Below are positions 40,875 to 50,498 of a stretch of DNA of 64,000 nt, piece by piece (within the stretch, counting starts at the first letter, position 1; every line of letters starts with the position of its first letter). Origin of the DNA: an uncultured Clostridium sp. (GTDB lineage Bacteria > Bacillota > Clostridia > Oscillospirales > Ruminococcaceae). The stretch spans positions 124,001 through 188,000 of the forward strand of contig CABUDL010000001.1 in the NCBI GenBank assembly GCA_902490335.1, in the 5' to 3' direction. Made by a program: the position numbers and the translations under genes. Below the pieces are notes generated by a model. It was given only the letters and a program-made list of their open reading frames with translations, was not told the origin of the DNA and did not search any database.

Positions 40875-41678
40875 ATGGCAGAATCAAAGGTAGTCCGACC
40901 AGGCGATTGCAGCTGCAGCTGCTTTAAGGAAGCCGTCTGCATCGATGCGGAGCGAATCTATGACTCCTGCAGCGACAAGGACTGTCTGGAAGACTTGCAG
41001 GTCTTTTTCAGCGACAAGACCCAGCCGATCATCGACAAGGCAGCCAGCATCAAATGCAAAAAGGTCAAGGTGCTCAACGTCTGTGTCGATGTGGAAAGCG
41101 TCCCCTTCAACAAGGGATTTTATTCGGTGGATATGACCTTTTATTTTCTGGTGGAGCTGTCGGTGTACTTATCTCCGGGGACACCCGCGGTCAACTGCTG
41201 CGGCATCTCCTATTTTTCCAAGAAGGTCATCCTGTACGGCAGCGAGGCAAATGCGCGGGTCTTTTCTTCCCACACCGGCTGCTGCAACGGCAATGAGCAG
41301 CTGACCGCCATGCCAAATGCGGTGGTGCAGATTGTGGACCCCATCTGTCTGGCGTGCCGGTATGTGGAGTGCCCGGAAAAAACCTGCTGTCCGGGTGCGG
41401 TCATCCCCTGCCAGATCTGCACCCAGGTGGGCGGCAGCTTTCAGGATGTGCCGGTCAGCAAGGAGGTCTACATCACGCTGGGTCTGTTCACCATCGTGCA
41501 GCTGCAGCGCAAGGTGCAGATGATGGTGCCTGCTTACGACTTTTGCATCCCGGACAAGGAAAGCGAATATTCCACAGGTGACCCGTGTGAAATGTTCAAA
41601 AAAATCCAGTTTCCGATGGAGGACTTTTTCCCGCCCAGACTGGACGACTGCAAATGCGATGATTGCTGCAACGGATAA
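40875..41678 (+). CDS. Cysteine-rich protein of unknown function
   Basis: A 267-residue soluble protein with 25 cysteines and no signal peptide or membrane helix. Clusters include DCSCSCFKEAVC at 11-22, NCCG, GCCNG, CLACRYVECPEKTCCPG in the middle, and CKCDDCC at the very end. Between them are ordinary beta-type strands. I do not recognise a named family. Cys-rich clusters in a spore former suggest either disulfide-linked coat material or metal binding; neither is shown. The ATG at 40875 has GGAGGG upstream, and the gene forms its own unit between pcrA and recJ. Confidence 0.7.
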   Translation: MAESKVVRPGDCSCSCFKEAVCIDAERIYDSCSDKDCLEDLQVFFSDKTQPIIDKAASIKCKKVKVLNVCVDVESVPFNKGFYSVDMTFYFLVELSVYLSPGTPAVNCCGISYFSKKVILYGSEANARVFSSHTGCCNGNEQLTAMPNAVVQIVDPICLACRYVECPEKTCCPGAVIPCQICTQVGGSFQDVPVSKEVYITLGLFTIVQLQRKVQMMVPAYDFCIPDKESEYSTGDPCEMFKKIQFPMEDFFPPRLDDCKCDDCCNG

Positions 41679-41699
41679 AAGCAGGATTGGGATAAAAAC

Positions 41700-41742
41700 A
41701 CAGGGCGGTCCGACTTTTTTGAAGGTCGGACCGCCCTTTCCT
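41700..41742 (+). terminator. Terminator after the cysteine-rich gene
   Basis: AGGGCGGTCCGAC and GTCGGACCGCCCTTTC form a 13-bp stem. Confidence 0.85.
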
Positions 41743-41764
41743 GTACGCTTTTTAGGAAATAAGA

Positions 41765-41793
41765 TTGAATAAAAACGAAAAAAATGCTAAAAT
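41765..41793 (+). promoter_or_regulatory. Promoter of the recJ-relA cluster
   Basis: TTGAAT (41765-41770), 17 bases, TAAAAT (41788-41793). Confidence 0.6.
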
Positions 41794-41844
41794 AGACTAA
41801 TTAAGATATAGTACGATGGAAAGAACAGGCGGAGGCGTTGGATC

Positions 41845-43902
41845 TTGGGTTTTAAAAAATGGAAATTGCCGCAGACGGCTCCCGAAAGGGTAGAAAATTT
41901 AATCAGCCAAACGGGCATGGAGCGCATTGCAGCCCAGATCCTGGACGGAAGAGGCATCAGCGACCCACAGCAGGCGATGCAGTATATCGGCTGCGACAGC
42001 GCTGCAAGGCTGCATGACCCATTTTTGATGAAGGATATGGATAAGGCGGTCGAGCGGCTGAGCGAGGCGGTGGAGCAGGGAGAGCAGATTGCGGTGTACG
42101 GGGATTATGACTGCGACGGCATCACCGCGACCGCCATGCTGTACAGCTACCTGGAGGATTTGGGAGCGCGGGTCATCTACTACATCCCCGACCGCGATGT
42201 GGAGGGGTATGGACTCAACCGCGCCGCTCTCGACTTTTTAAAGGAGCAGCAGGTGGAGCTGATTGTCACGGTGGACAACGGGATTTCCGCTCTGGACGAG
42301 GCGGTGTACGCCAAAGAGCTGGGAATTGATCTGATCATCACCGACCACCATCAGCCGCGTCCACAGCTGCCGCAGGCGTGCGCAGTCATCGACCCGCACC
42401 GGCAGGACTGCGAATACCCCTTTAAAGCGCTGTGTGGTGCGGGTGTTGCCTTTAAACTCATCTGTGCGATGGAGGGCGACCTTGGCGGCGAGGAGATGAT
42501 CTGGCATTTTGGCGAACTGGCTGCCATTGCAACGATGGCGGACGTGGTGGAGCTGACCGGAGAAAACCGCCTGATCGTCCAAAGAGGTTTGGAGTGCATC
42601 ACGCAGGGAGAGCAGGTGGGAGTACACGCGCTTATCGAGGCGGCAGGGATGAGTGGACGAAAGCTCGATTCCATCGACCTTGCCTTCGGACTTGCGCCGC
42701 GCATCAATGCGGCAGGACGCTTAGGACAGACCGACCTTGCGATGGAACTGCTGCTCTGTGACCGGCAGTCGCAGGCGTTGGAACTGGCGCAGCAGCTCAA
42801 CGAATTAAACGAACAGCGCAAGGCGCTGGTGGACCATATCTACGAGGAGATCAACGCAAAGATTGCACGACACCCGGAAATCTTGCAGGAGCGGGTCATC
42901 CTGCTGTATGGCGAAGGCTGGCACCATGGGGTCATCGGCATTGCGGCGGCAAGGCTGGTGGAGGAGTACTCCAAGCCCTGTGTCCTCTTTTCCATCGAGG
43001 AGGACCAGGCGCGCGGCTCGGCAAGGAGTGTCGAGGGTTATTCCATCATTGCAGCCATCTCCCGATGCAGCAGCCTGCTGACCCGCTACGGCGGACACGA
43101 CCAGGCGGCAGGGATGACGGTGCCGGTGGAGCATCTCAGGGAATTTATCGACCAGATGTTACAGGATGCCCGGGAGCACTTTGATTTAATGCCGGTGGAC
43201 CAGCTGAAGATCGACGCCATCGTCGATGCAGAGCAGCTTAACCTGAAGACGGTGTACGGGATGCAGCAGCTGCGCCCGTTTGGCTGCGGCAACGAACAGC
43301 CGGTGGTGGCAATGCCCGGATGCAGAATCGAAGCGATTTGCCCGCTGAGCGAAAACCGCCATCTGCGCCTGAAGCTGAGCTATCAGGGAAAAAGTTTTTC
43401 TGCCATCTATTTTCGGATGTCGTCCGACCGCTTCCCGTTTTACATCGGGGACACGGTGGATGTGGCAGCCAATCTGGATGTCAACGAATACAACGGAGAA
43501 AAAAGTGTTTCTGTCAAGATAAAGGACGTGCGGCTGCACGGAGTCAAACAGGACAAGCTGGTGGTGGGCAGGCAGTACTATGAAAAATATTGCCGCCACG
43601 AGCCGCTGGAGGAAAAAATCAGAGAATACATCTGCCCGCAGCGGGAGGATGTAGCGGGACTGTACCGCTTTTTGCGGCAGTGCGGAGGCTTTGCCTTCGG
43701 CTACGATATGCTGTGGTGCCGCCTGAGAGGAATCAACTACTGCAAAATGCGCATCTGCATCGATGTGATGCAGGAGCTGGGATTGATTGAGCGGGCGCGT
43801 CTGTCCTCTTCGGGAGAGACAGCCCTTCGTCTGCCGGACAAGGTCGTTAAAACACAGCTGGACCAGTCCAGGATTCTCAGACAACTGAAGGTTGGTGAAT
43901 AG
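41845..43902 (+). CDS. recJ: Single-stranded-DNA 5'-3' exonuclease RecJ
   Basis: A 685-residue DHH-family nuclease for recombination and mismatch repair. Metal-binding motifs are VYGDYDCDGITATA near 85-98, TVDNGIS near 139, ITDHHQP near 157-163 and the DHHA1 region with GGHDQAAGMTV near 413. An OB-fold and C-terminal extension complete the protein. The start is TTG at 41845, nine bases after GGAGG, with no ATG nearby. The relA start is one base after its stop, so the two are coupled. Confidence 0.95.
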   Translation: MGFKKWKLPQTAPERVENLISQTGMERIAAQILDGRGISDPQQAMQYIGCDSAARLHDPFLMKDMDKAVERLSEAVEQGEQIAVYGDYDCDGITATAMLYSYLEDLGARVIYYIPDRDVEGYGLNRAALDFLKEQQVELIVTVDNGISALDEAVYAKELGIDLIITDHHQPRPQLPQACAVIDPHRQDCEYPFKALCGAGVAFKLICAMEGDLGGEEMIWHFGELAAIATMADVVELTGENRLIVQRGLECITQGEQVGVHALIEAAGMSGRKLDSIDLAFGLAPRINAAGRLGQTDLAMELLLCDRQSQALELAQQLNELNEQRKALVDHIYEEINAKIARHPEILQERVILLYGEGWHHGVIGIAAARLVEEYSKPCVLFSIEEDQARGSARSVEGYSIIAAISRCSSLLTRYGGHDQAAGMTVPVEHLREFIDQMLQDAREHFDLMPVDQLKIDAIVDAEQLNLKTVYGMQQLRPFGCGNEQPVVAMPGCRIEAICPLSENRHLRLKLSYQGKSFSAIYFRMSSDRFPFYIGDTVDVAANLDVNEYNGEKSVSVKIKDVRLHGVKQDKLVVGRQYYEKYCRHEPLEEKIREYICPQREDVAGLYRFLRQCGGFAFGYDMLWCRLRGINYCKMRICIDVMQELGLIERARLSSSGETALRLPDKVVKTQLDQSRILRQLKVGE

Positions 43903-43903
43903 G

Positions 43904-46105
43904 ATGAGTATGAACGGGTTTGAAGAACTGATGGCTGCTTTGAAGGAAAGCAACCGGCCGTATGATTTTGATATGATCACACAGGCTTATGAATATGCAG
44001 ACAAAGCACACGAGGGGCAGATGCGCCAGTCGGGGGAGCCGTATATCACCCACCCGATTTCAGTTGCGCATATCCTGGTGGAGCTGGGAATGGACACCGA
44101 AACCATCTGTGCAGGTCTTTTGCATGACGTGGTGGAGGACACCGCTTCCACGCTGGATGAAATCAAAAAGCTGTTTGGCGCAGACGTTGCACTGATGGTG
44201 GACGGTGTTACCAAGCTGACCAAGCTCAGCTATTCCAGCAAGGAGCAGCGTCAGGCGGAAAATGTGCGCAAGATGCTGCTGGCGATGGCAAAGGATGTGC
44301 GGGTTATCATCGTCAAGCTGGCGGACCGCCTGCACAATATGCGCACCGGAGAATACTGGAAGGAATATAAGCGCAGAGAAAAAGCACTGGAAACAATGGA
44401 AGTCTACGCTCCGCTGGCGGACCGTCTGGGTATCCGCTCCATCAAGGAGGAGCTGGAGGACATCTCGCTGCGCTTTTTGGACCCGATTGCCTATGAAGAG
44501 ATTGAGCGGATGCTCAAGCTCAAAAAGGAGGAGCGGGAGCGTTTTCTGGACGCCATTCAGGAAAAGATACGGGAACGACTGAACAAAGAGGGCATGAAGT
44601 TCTTTTTGCAAAGCCGGGTGAAGAGCATCTACGGCATCTACCGCAAGGTGTATATGCAGGGCAGGAACTTCGACGAAATCTACGACGTATATGCGGTCCG
44701 TGTCATCGTGGACACCAGCTATGAGTGTTACTCGGTGCTGGGCATCATGCACGACGAGTTTACCCCGATTCCAAAGCGGTTTAAGGACTACATCTCCACC
44801 CCAAAGGCGAATATGTACCAGTCGCTGCACACCACCGTGCTGGATAAAGAGGGCGGTATCCCGTTTGAAATCCAAATCAGGACCTGGGAGATGCACTATA
44901 CAGCCGAATACGGTATTGCAGCTCACTGGAAGTACAAGGCAGGCATCGAGAAGAAGGACAAGCTGGAGGAGCGTCTGGCATGGGTCAGACAGCTGCTGGA
45001 GGTGCAGCAGGATTCCGGCGATGCGCAGGACATCGTGCGCTCCATCAAGTCGGACATCGCGCCGGAGGAATGTTTCGTCTTTACCCCGAAAGGGGACGTC
45101 ATCAATCTGCCGACCGGCTCGACCGTCATCGACTTTGCCTATGCCATCCACTCGGAGGTCGGCAACCGCATGACCGGAGCCAAGGTGGACGGCAGAATCG
45201 TGCCGCTCGACTTTAAGCTGGAAACCGGCATGATTGTGGAAATCATCACCTCCAAAGGACCCGGCAACGGACCCAGCCGCGACTGGCTCAAGATTGTCAA
45301 GACCAGCGAGGCAAGGACCAAAATCCGTGCGTGGTTTAAAAAAGAGCGCAGAGAAGAAAACATCATCACCGGCAAGGAGGAGCTGGAGCGTGAATTTAAG
45401 CGCAACCTCATCAACGTGCCGGAAAACGAGCTGGAGGATTTTGTCTTAAATCTGGCAAAACGCCAGCATATCAACACACTGGAAGATTTTTACGCAGCCA
45501 TCGGCTACGGTGGGGTGCTGTTGTCCCGTTTGATGCCAAGGGTCAAGGAGGAATTCCAAAAGACCTACCGCAGCGCAGCAGAGGAAGAAAAGAAGGCGGC
45601 GCTGCTGCCGCAGCAAACTGCTGCCGCCGGCAAAAAGCCGGGCAAGCCGACCAGCGGTGTCATCGTGGAAGGACTGGACAGCTGTCTGGTCAAATTTGCA
45701 AAATGCTGCAACCCGCTGCCGGGCGACCCGATTGTAGGCTTTATCACCCGCGGGTACGGGGTGTCCATCCACAAGCAGGACTGTGTGAATGTGGTCAACT
45801 CCCCTGCGGAGAATGAAGGCAGATGGGTGCGCGCCGAATGGGCATCCAATGTCACCTCCGAAAAATTTAAATCGACCATCGACATCACCTCCCAGCCGAG
45901 GGATACCCTGCTGGCGGATGTGACTATCCTGTTGAGCAATATGCACATCCCGATGCACGCACTGGTGGCAAAGGAGAGCAAGGACCATTCGGTCATCCTT
46001 ATCCAGGTCACAGTGGAGGTCAACGGCGTGGACCAGCTGAGCTACCTGCTCAACAGTCTGCGCGCCATCAAGGGTGTGGAGGATGTCAGAAGAACCATCC
46101 AGTAA
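43904..46105 (+). CDS. relA: (p)ppGpp synthetase/hydrolase (Rel)
   Basis: A 733-residue bifunctional stringent-response enzyme. The N-terminal HD hydrolase domain is intact (HEGQMRQSGEPYITHP near 35 and LLHDVVEDT near 71), as is the synthetase domain (YDVYAVRVIVD near 258, then YQSLHTTV). TGS (ECFVFTPKGDVINLPTGSTVIDFAYAIHS near 390) and C-terminal ACT domains follow. Residues such as RFKDYI in the synthetase show activity is likely. The ATG at 43904 is next to the recJ stop. The order recJ-rel-dtd is common in clostridia. Confidence 0.95.
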   Translation: MSMNGFEELMAALKESNRPYDFDMITQAYEYADKAHEGQMRQSGEPYITHPISVAHILVELGMDTETICAGLLHDVVEDTASTLDEIKKLFGADVALMVDGVTKLTKLSYSSKEQRQAENVRKMLLAMAKDVRVIIVKLADRLHNMRTGEYWKEYKRREKALETMEVYAPLADRLGIRSIKEELEDISLRFLDPIAYEEIERMLKLKKEERERFLDAIQEKIRERLNKEGMKFFLQSRVKSIYGIYRKVYMQGRNFDEIYDVYAVRVIVDTSYECYSVLGIMHDEFTPIPKRFKDYISTPKANMYQSLHTTVLDKEGGIPFEIQIRTWEMHYTAEYGIAAHWKYKAGIEKKDKLEERLAWVRQLLEVQQDSGDAQDIVRSIKSDIAPEECFVFTPKGDVINLPTGSTVIDFAYAIHSEVGNRMTGAKVDGRIVPLDFKLETGMIVEIITSKGPGNGPSRDWLKIVKTSEARTKIRAWFKKERREENIITGKEELEREFKRNLINVPENELEDFVLNLAKRQHINTLEDFYAAIGYGGVLLSRLMPRVKEEFQKTYRSAAEEEKKAALLPQQTAAAGKKPGKPTSGVIVEGLDSCLVKFAKCCNPLPGDPIVGFITRGYGVSIHKQDCVNVVNSPAENEGRWVRAEWASNVTSEKFKSTIDITSQPRDTLLADVTILLSNMHIPMHALVAKESKDHSVILIQVTVEVNGVDQLSYLLNSLRAIKGVEDVRRTIQ

Positions 46106-46131
46106 ACGAAAAAAATAACGGAGAAAAGACT

Positions 46132-46593
46132 ATGAGAGCATTGATTCAAAGAGTAAGCCACGCAAGCGTTACCGTCGAGGGCGAGTGCGTGGGAAAAATC
46201 GAAAAGGGACTGCTGGTGCTGCTGGGCGTCGGTCCGCAGGACACCGAAAAGCAGGCGGATTTTCTGGCGGAAAAATGTGCCAATCTGCGCATCTTTGTGG
46301 ACGAAAACGACAAGATGAACCTCTCGCTGCTGGACATCGGCGGGGAGATGCTGGTCGTTTCCCAGTTTACCCTCTACGCCGACTGCCGCAAGGGCAGACG
46401 TCCTTCCTTTGTGAATGCGGCAGCTCCCGCAGAGGCGGACAGACTGTATGAATACTTCCAGCAGAGCGTGAAAAATGCGGGCGTTGCCAAGGTCGAGCAC
46501 GGCAAGTTTGGTGCTTCGATGCAGGTAGAGCTGCTCAACAACGGACCGGTGACCATCATGCTGGATACCGACGAAATCATGCCGAAAAAATAG
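46132..46593 (+). CDS. dtd: D-aminoacyl-tRNA deacylase
   Basis: Removes D-amino acids and glycine mischarged on tRNAs, protecting translation. The 153-residue protein has the two signature motifs of the family, SQFTLYADCRKGRRPSF near 77-93 and NNGPVTIMLDT near 136-146, and the usual start MRALIQRVSHASVTV. It follows relA by 26 bases with a GGAG site, in the usual Rel-Dtd order. Confidence 0.96.
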   Translation: MRALIQRVSHASVTVEGECVGKIEKGLLVLLGVGPQDTEKQADFLAEKCANLRIFVDENDKMNLSLLDIGGEMLVVSQFTLYADCRKGRRPSFVNAAAPAEADRLYEYFQQSVKNAGVAKVEHGKFGASMQVELLNNGPVTIMLDTDEIMPKK

Positions 46594-46627
46594 GCGGCAT
46601 CCATCAAAATATAAGGGGGAATAAACG

Positions 46628-47269
46628 ATGAATCTGGAAATCATCCACGTGGGTCTGTTGGGGACCAACTGTTATATCACATGGGATGAAGAGAAAAATT
46701 GTGTTGTGGTCGATTGCGGTGGCGACGCGCAGAAGGTAGCACAGTTTATACAGGAAAACGGGCTGACCCCCACCCATCTGCTGCTGACCCACGGTCACGG
46801 CGACCACATGGGCGGAGCAGCGGATTTAAAGGACATTTACCCACAGATGAAGATTGTGCTGGACAGCAAGGATTTGGAGATGATCGGCGATGGGCAAAAG
46901 AGTATGTCCGATGCCGTAGCGCCGTATGCGCGCAGCTTTACACCGGATGTTCTGGTGGGCGACGGCGACCGGCTGACCTGCGGCAAGATGGAATTTACCG
47001 TCCTGGAAACGCCGGGTCATACACCGGGCAGCGTGACCTACCTGAAAAATAACGAGCTGTACTGCGGGGACACCCTCTTTCAGGGCAGCATGGGCAGGAC
47101 CGACCTGTACGGAGGCAGCGACGAGCAGATGACCGCTTCACTGGCGCGTCTGGGCAGTTTGCAGGGCTACTACAAGGTTTTTCCGGGACATGGCAGCGCG
47201 ACCAACCTGGAGGATGAAAAGCTGGCAAACCCCTTCCTCAAGCAGGCGATTGCCCGCCTTTCCCGATAA
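46628..47269 (+). CDS. MBL-fold metallo-hydrolase (glyoxalase II-like)
   Basis: A 213-residue metallo-beta-lactamase-fold protein of the short YcbL/GloB-like type. The metal motif THGHGDHMGG lies near 58-67, with further ligands in ETPGHTPGSV near 134, CGDTLF near 152-157 and FPGHG near 193. Members hydrolyse thioesters such as S-lactoylglutathione or related thiol adducts; glutathione is usually absent in clostridia, so the substrate is uncertain. It lies in the rel-dtd-MBL-hemZ order shared by many clostridia. Confidence 0.9.
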   Translation: MNLEIIHVGLLGTNCYITWDEEKNCVVVDCGGDAQKVAQFIQENGLTPTHLLLTHGHGDHMGGAADLKDIYPQMKIVLDSKDLEMIGDGQKSMSDAVAPYARSFTPDVLVGDGDRLTCGKMEFTVLETPGHTPGSVTYLKNNELYCGDTLFQGSMGRTDLYGGSDEQMTASLARLGSLQGYYKVFPGHGSATNLEDEKLANPFLKQAIARLSR

Positions 47270-47299
47270 GATGATGAGCAAAAGGAGCAAAAACAGCAT

Positions 47300-48841
47300 A
47301 TGAATATAAAGAATATCGGACACAGCATGAAATATGAAGCAGAGTGTATCGCGATGCTGTTTTTCCCGGATGAAAAAATTGTGACCACCGAATACCCTGC
47401 GGACGAGGAAGAGCATGAGGAGCTGCTGGTGCAGCAGGAATTGCCGGAGCCTGCCGAGGACTGCATCGAAACCAGACTGCAAAACGGTCTGATGAAGGTG
47501 ACTTTGTCGTTGGACGGCAAGCAGACCAGCCTGTGCCGCACCATCCTTTCCGAGCCGCACTCGCCGTATGAAAAGGCGGAGTTTGTGATGAGCGATATGA
47601 TTTACACCCTGCTCTCACAAGCGACCGGCATCCACCCGGCGTGGGGCATGGTGACCGGTGTTCGTCCGGTCAAGCTGTTCCACCGCAGACTGGACGAGGG
47701 CAAAACGCCTCAGATGGTGGCACGGGAATTTGAACAGCATTTTTATGTGACACCGGAAAAGATCGAGCTGGCGCTGGAAACGGCTCGCCACGAAGCGCCC
47801 ATCCTGCGGGAGGCAACCGACGACACCTTTAGCCTGTACATCTCCATTCCGTTTTGCCCTTCGCGGTGCAGCTACTGCTCCTTTGTTTCCCACGACATCA
47901 CCAGCAAGCGCGCCAAGGACATCCTGCCGGTGTATGTCGACCGGCTGTGCGAGGAGCTGGAGCAGATTTCCCAAAAGGTAAAGGGGACCGGACTGCGGCT
48001 GACCACCGTTTATTTCGGCGGCGGCACACCGACCATCCTATCGCCCGAGCAGCTTGACCAAATCTGCTGCGCGGTGGAGCAGCACTTCGACCTTTCCCGG
48101 CTGAAGGAATACACGGTGGAGGCAGGGCGACCGGACACCATCGACGAGGAGAAGCTGCGGGTGCTGCGCCGGCACAATATCTCCCGCATCAGCATCAATC
48201 CGCAGACACTCGACGACGAGGTGCTGCAAAAAATCGGGCGCCGGCACACCGCCCAGCAGGTCATCGACTGTTTTGAGATGGCGCGCCGGATGGGGTTTGA
48301 CAACATCAACATGGATTTGATTGCAGGCTTGCCCGGCGACAGCGTCGAGGGATTTTGCAAAACGGTGGATAAGGTCATCGCCTTGCAGCCGGAGAATGTG
48401 ACGGTGCATACCCTTTCCATCAAGCGCAGCGCCAGCTACGGCGAAAGCTGGGAGGAGCGCAAAAAAGCGCTGGAACAGGCGCAGCAGGTGGGACAGATGG
48501 TGTCCTATGCGCAAAAGCAGCTGATGCAAAGCGGCTGGATGCCCTATTACCTGTATAAACAGCGCAACACCCTGGGCAACCTGGAGAATACCGGCTACTG
48601 CAAACCGGGCTGCGAGGGACGGTACAACATCTACATCATGGACGAAACCCAGACGATTCTGGCGGCAGGAGCGGGAGCGGTCACCAAGCTGTGCAGCAAC
48701 CGCGCAGGCAAGCTGGAGAGAATCTTTAATTACAAGTACCCGTTTGAATATGTCGAACAGTTCGACGAGGTATTAAAACGTAAGGACAGGGTGGTGGATT
48801 TCTTTGAGGAAAATAGACCCCTTCCACTACGGAAGGATTGA
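47300..48841 (+). CDS. hemZ: Coproporphyrinogen dehydrogenase HemZ (radical SAM)
   Basis: A 513-residue radical-SAM protein of the HemZ/HemN family. The motif CPSRCSYCSF near 187-196 binds the [4Fe-4S] cluster, and YFGGGTPTIL near 235 binds SAM. An N-terminal extension of about 170 residues precedes the barrel, as in HemZ. The family is assigned to oxygen-independent coproporphyrinogen oxidation, but in heme-lacking clostridia the real substrate may differ. Its last 38 bases overlap the next gene. Confidence 0.9.
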   Translation: MNIKNIGHSMKYEAECIAMLFFPDEKIVTTEYPADEEEHEELLVQQELPEPAEDCIETRLQNGLMKVTLSLDGKQTSLCRTILSEPHSPYEKAEFVMSDMIYTLLSQATGIHPAWGMVTGVRPVKLFHRRLDEGKTPQMVAREFEQHFYVTPEKIELALETARHEAPILREATDDTFSLYISIPFCPSRCSYCSFVSHDITSKRAKDILPVYVDRLCEELEQISQKVKGTGLRLTTVYFGGGTPTILSPEQLDQICCAVEQHFDLSRLKEYTVEAGRPDTIDEEKLRVLRRHNISRISINPQTLDDEVLQKIGRRHTAQQVIDCFEMARRMGFDNINMDLIAGLPGDSVEGFCKTVDKVIALQPENVTVHTLSIKRSASYGESWEERKKALEQAQQVGQMVSYAQKQLMQSGWMPYYLYKQRNTLGNLENTGYCKPGCEGRYNIYIMDETQTILAAGAGAVTKLCSNRAGKLERIFNYKYPFEYVEQFDEVLKRKDRVVDFFEENRPLPLRKD

Positions 48842-49781
48842 GAAGGATGAGGTCAATCAGCAGGCGTTTGAAAATTATTTTCAGCTGATTGACGAAGCCG
48901 AGCAGTTTTACAACGACCAGATCCGCAGGGTGGTCAAAAGTATGTCCACCGGCAAAGACAAGACCGACGTCATCTGTCTGTCCGGTCCCTCTGCATCGGG
49001 AAAGACGACCACGGCGCATACCCTGGCAAGACATTTTATCAGCAGCGGCAGAAGGGCAACGGTCATCTCCCTGGATGATTTTTATTTGGATACCGAAAAG
49101 ACGCCGCTCAATCGCAAGGGCAAGCCGGACTTTGAAACCATCTATTCGCTGGACATCGAGCGCATCAACCTGTGCATCGACGAACTGGTCAACAAAGGGC
49201 GCACCCTGATGCCCATTTTTGATTTTCACACCAGAAAACGGGTGGAGGGTTTGGAAAAGGAAATTGCCATCAGCGGCGATGACGTGGTCATCATCGAAGG
49301 GCTGCACGGGTTAAACCCGCTGCTGACCCAGCGGGTGGGAGAAGACAAGGTGACCCGCATCTTTGCCAGCGTGCGTTCCCGTTTTACCGACCATGACCGG
49401 GTGCTGCTGACACCGCAGGATGTGCGCCTGATGCGCCGGATGGTGCGCGACCGCAGCACCCGCAACACAACGCCGGAGCAGACGATGGCGATGTGGGATG
49501 AGGTCTGCGAGGGCGAATCGGAGTATATCAACCCCTACCGCGACAGCGCGGACTTTAAGCTGGACACCACGCTCGACTACGAGCCCAATATTTTTCACAG
49601 CTATCTTCTGCCCTTCCTGGAAAACCGTTTTGGAATCGCTCCCGAACACTACCGCAAGCTGGATGAACTGTACCAGCGTCTGGATGAGTTTTTTGACATC
49701 AACAACACCCAGGCAATCCCGGCGGACAGTGTCGTTCGGGAATTTATCGGTCCGCGCCAGGAAAGCGGGCAGACAGAATAA
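48804..49781 (+). CDS. Uridine kinase-like nucleoside kinase
   Basis: A 325-residue P-loop kinase of the uridine kinase/phosphoribulokinase family. The Walker A motif GPSASGKT is at 61-68, SLDDFYLD near 89-96 is the substrate-side aspartate motif, and PIFDFHTRKR and IIEGLHGLNP follow. Clostridial relatives often carry an N-terminal TGS and threonyl-tRNA-synthetase-like region; here only about 50 residues precede the kinase domain. The best start is TTG at 48804, inside hemZ, with GGTGG upstream; the exact start is less certain. Confidence 0.85.
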   Translation: MRKIDPFHYGRIEKDEVNQQAFENYFQLIDEAEQFYNDQIRRVVKSMSTGKDKTDVICLSGPSASGKTTTAHTLARHFISSGRRATVISLDDFYLDTEKTPLNRKGKPDFETIYSLDIERINLCIDELVNKGRTLMPIFDFHTRKRVEGLEKEIAISGDDVVIIEGLHGLNPLLTQRVGEDKVTRIFASVRSRFTDHDRVLLTPQDVRLMRRMVRDRSTRNTTPEQTMAMWDEVCEGESEYINPYRDSADFKLDTTLDYEPNIFHSYLLPFLENRFGIAPEHYRKLDELYQRLDEFFDINNTQAIPADSVVREFIGPRQESGQTE

Positions 49782-49820
49782 AAAGAGAATATGATTCGCG
49801 TTAGAAAGGAGCAGTGAAGG

Positions 49821-50279
49821 ATGAGTTTGAATTCTTTATTGGACAAAGCAATCTCGGTTGCCAACGTAGCAGGCAAAAAGACAGAGGAAATGGTGGAAGC
49901 TTCCAAGCTCAAATTGCAGGAGGTTTCGGTCAACGCCGATTTGCAGGATTGCTATGAGAAGATTGGTTCTCTGGTGTATCGGAGCAAAAAGAGCGGCGAG
50001 GACAACGCGCAGGCAATCGACCAGCTGGTGGAGCAGGCGGATGTTCTGCTCGAACAGCTTGCTCAGCTGCAATCCAAGCGGGAGGAAATCAAGAAGATGA
50101 AGAAGTGCCCGAATTGCGGCGCTTCGTGCAGCGTGGACTCCCACTTCTGCTCCAGATGCGGCATGGTGCTGCATGAGCAGACCGATCTGGCTCCGACTCA
50201 GCCAGAGGAGGAGCAGCCAGAGCAGACCGAACAGCCGGTCAATCAGGAGGAAAAACCTCTGATTGAAGAAAAGCTGTAA
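49821..50279 (+). CDS. Zinc-ribbon protein with helical N-terminus
   Basis: A 152-residue protein with a long helical region (1-92, probably coiled coil) and a Cys4 zinc ribbon at C96, C99, C110 and C113 (CPNCG, then CSRCG), followed by a Glu/Gln/Pro-rich tail. Such proteins are frequent in Firmicutes and annotated only as zinc-ribbon proteins. AGAAAGGAG precedes the ATG. It ends the recJ-rel cluster at a terminator. Confidence 0.7.
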   Translation: MSLNSLLDKAISVANVAGKKTEEMVEASKLKLQEVSVNADLQDCYEKIGSLVYRSKKSGEDNAQAIDQLVEQADVLLEQLAQLQSKREEIKKMKKCPNCGASCSVDSHFCSRCGMVLHEQTDLAPTQPEEEQPEQTEQPVNQEEKPLIEEKL

Positions 50280-50298
50280 TTGTCCAGAGGACACATCC

Positions 50299-50328
50299 GA
50301 GGACCGGCGGACAGCCGGTCCTTTTGTT
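50299..50328 (+). terminator. Terminator after the zinc-ribbon gene
   Basis: GGACCGGC, five-base loop, GCCGGTCC and TTTTG. Confidence 0.8.
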
Positions 50329-50425
50329 GTCATAACAGGCGGACAGCGCATGACCGGAATGCGCAGGACATATACTCAAAAGGGAAGGAACAGCGCCTTT
50401 TCAGAAAAGATTTACAGAAAAGAAA

Positions 50426-50455
50426 TTGAAATCCGGCGTCGGAGTGTGGTAAATT
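50426..50455 (+). promoter_or_regulatory. Promoter of the spoVB-like gene
   Basis: TTGAAA (50426-50431), 18 bases, TAAATT (50450-50455). Confidence 0.5.
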
Positions 50456-50498
50456 ATGGAAAACAAGTCGGTGCATTTTGGGGAAAGTGGGTGGACAG

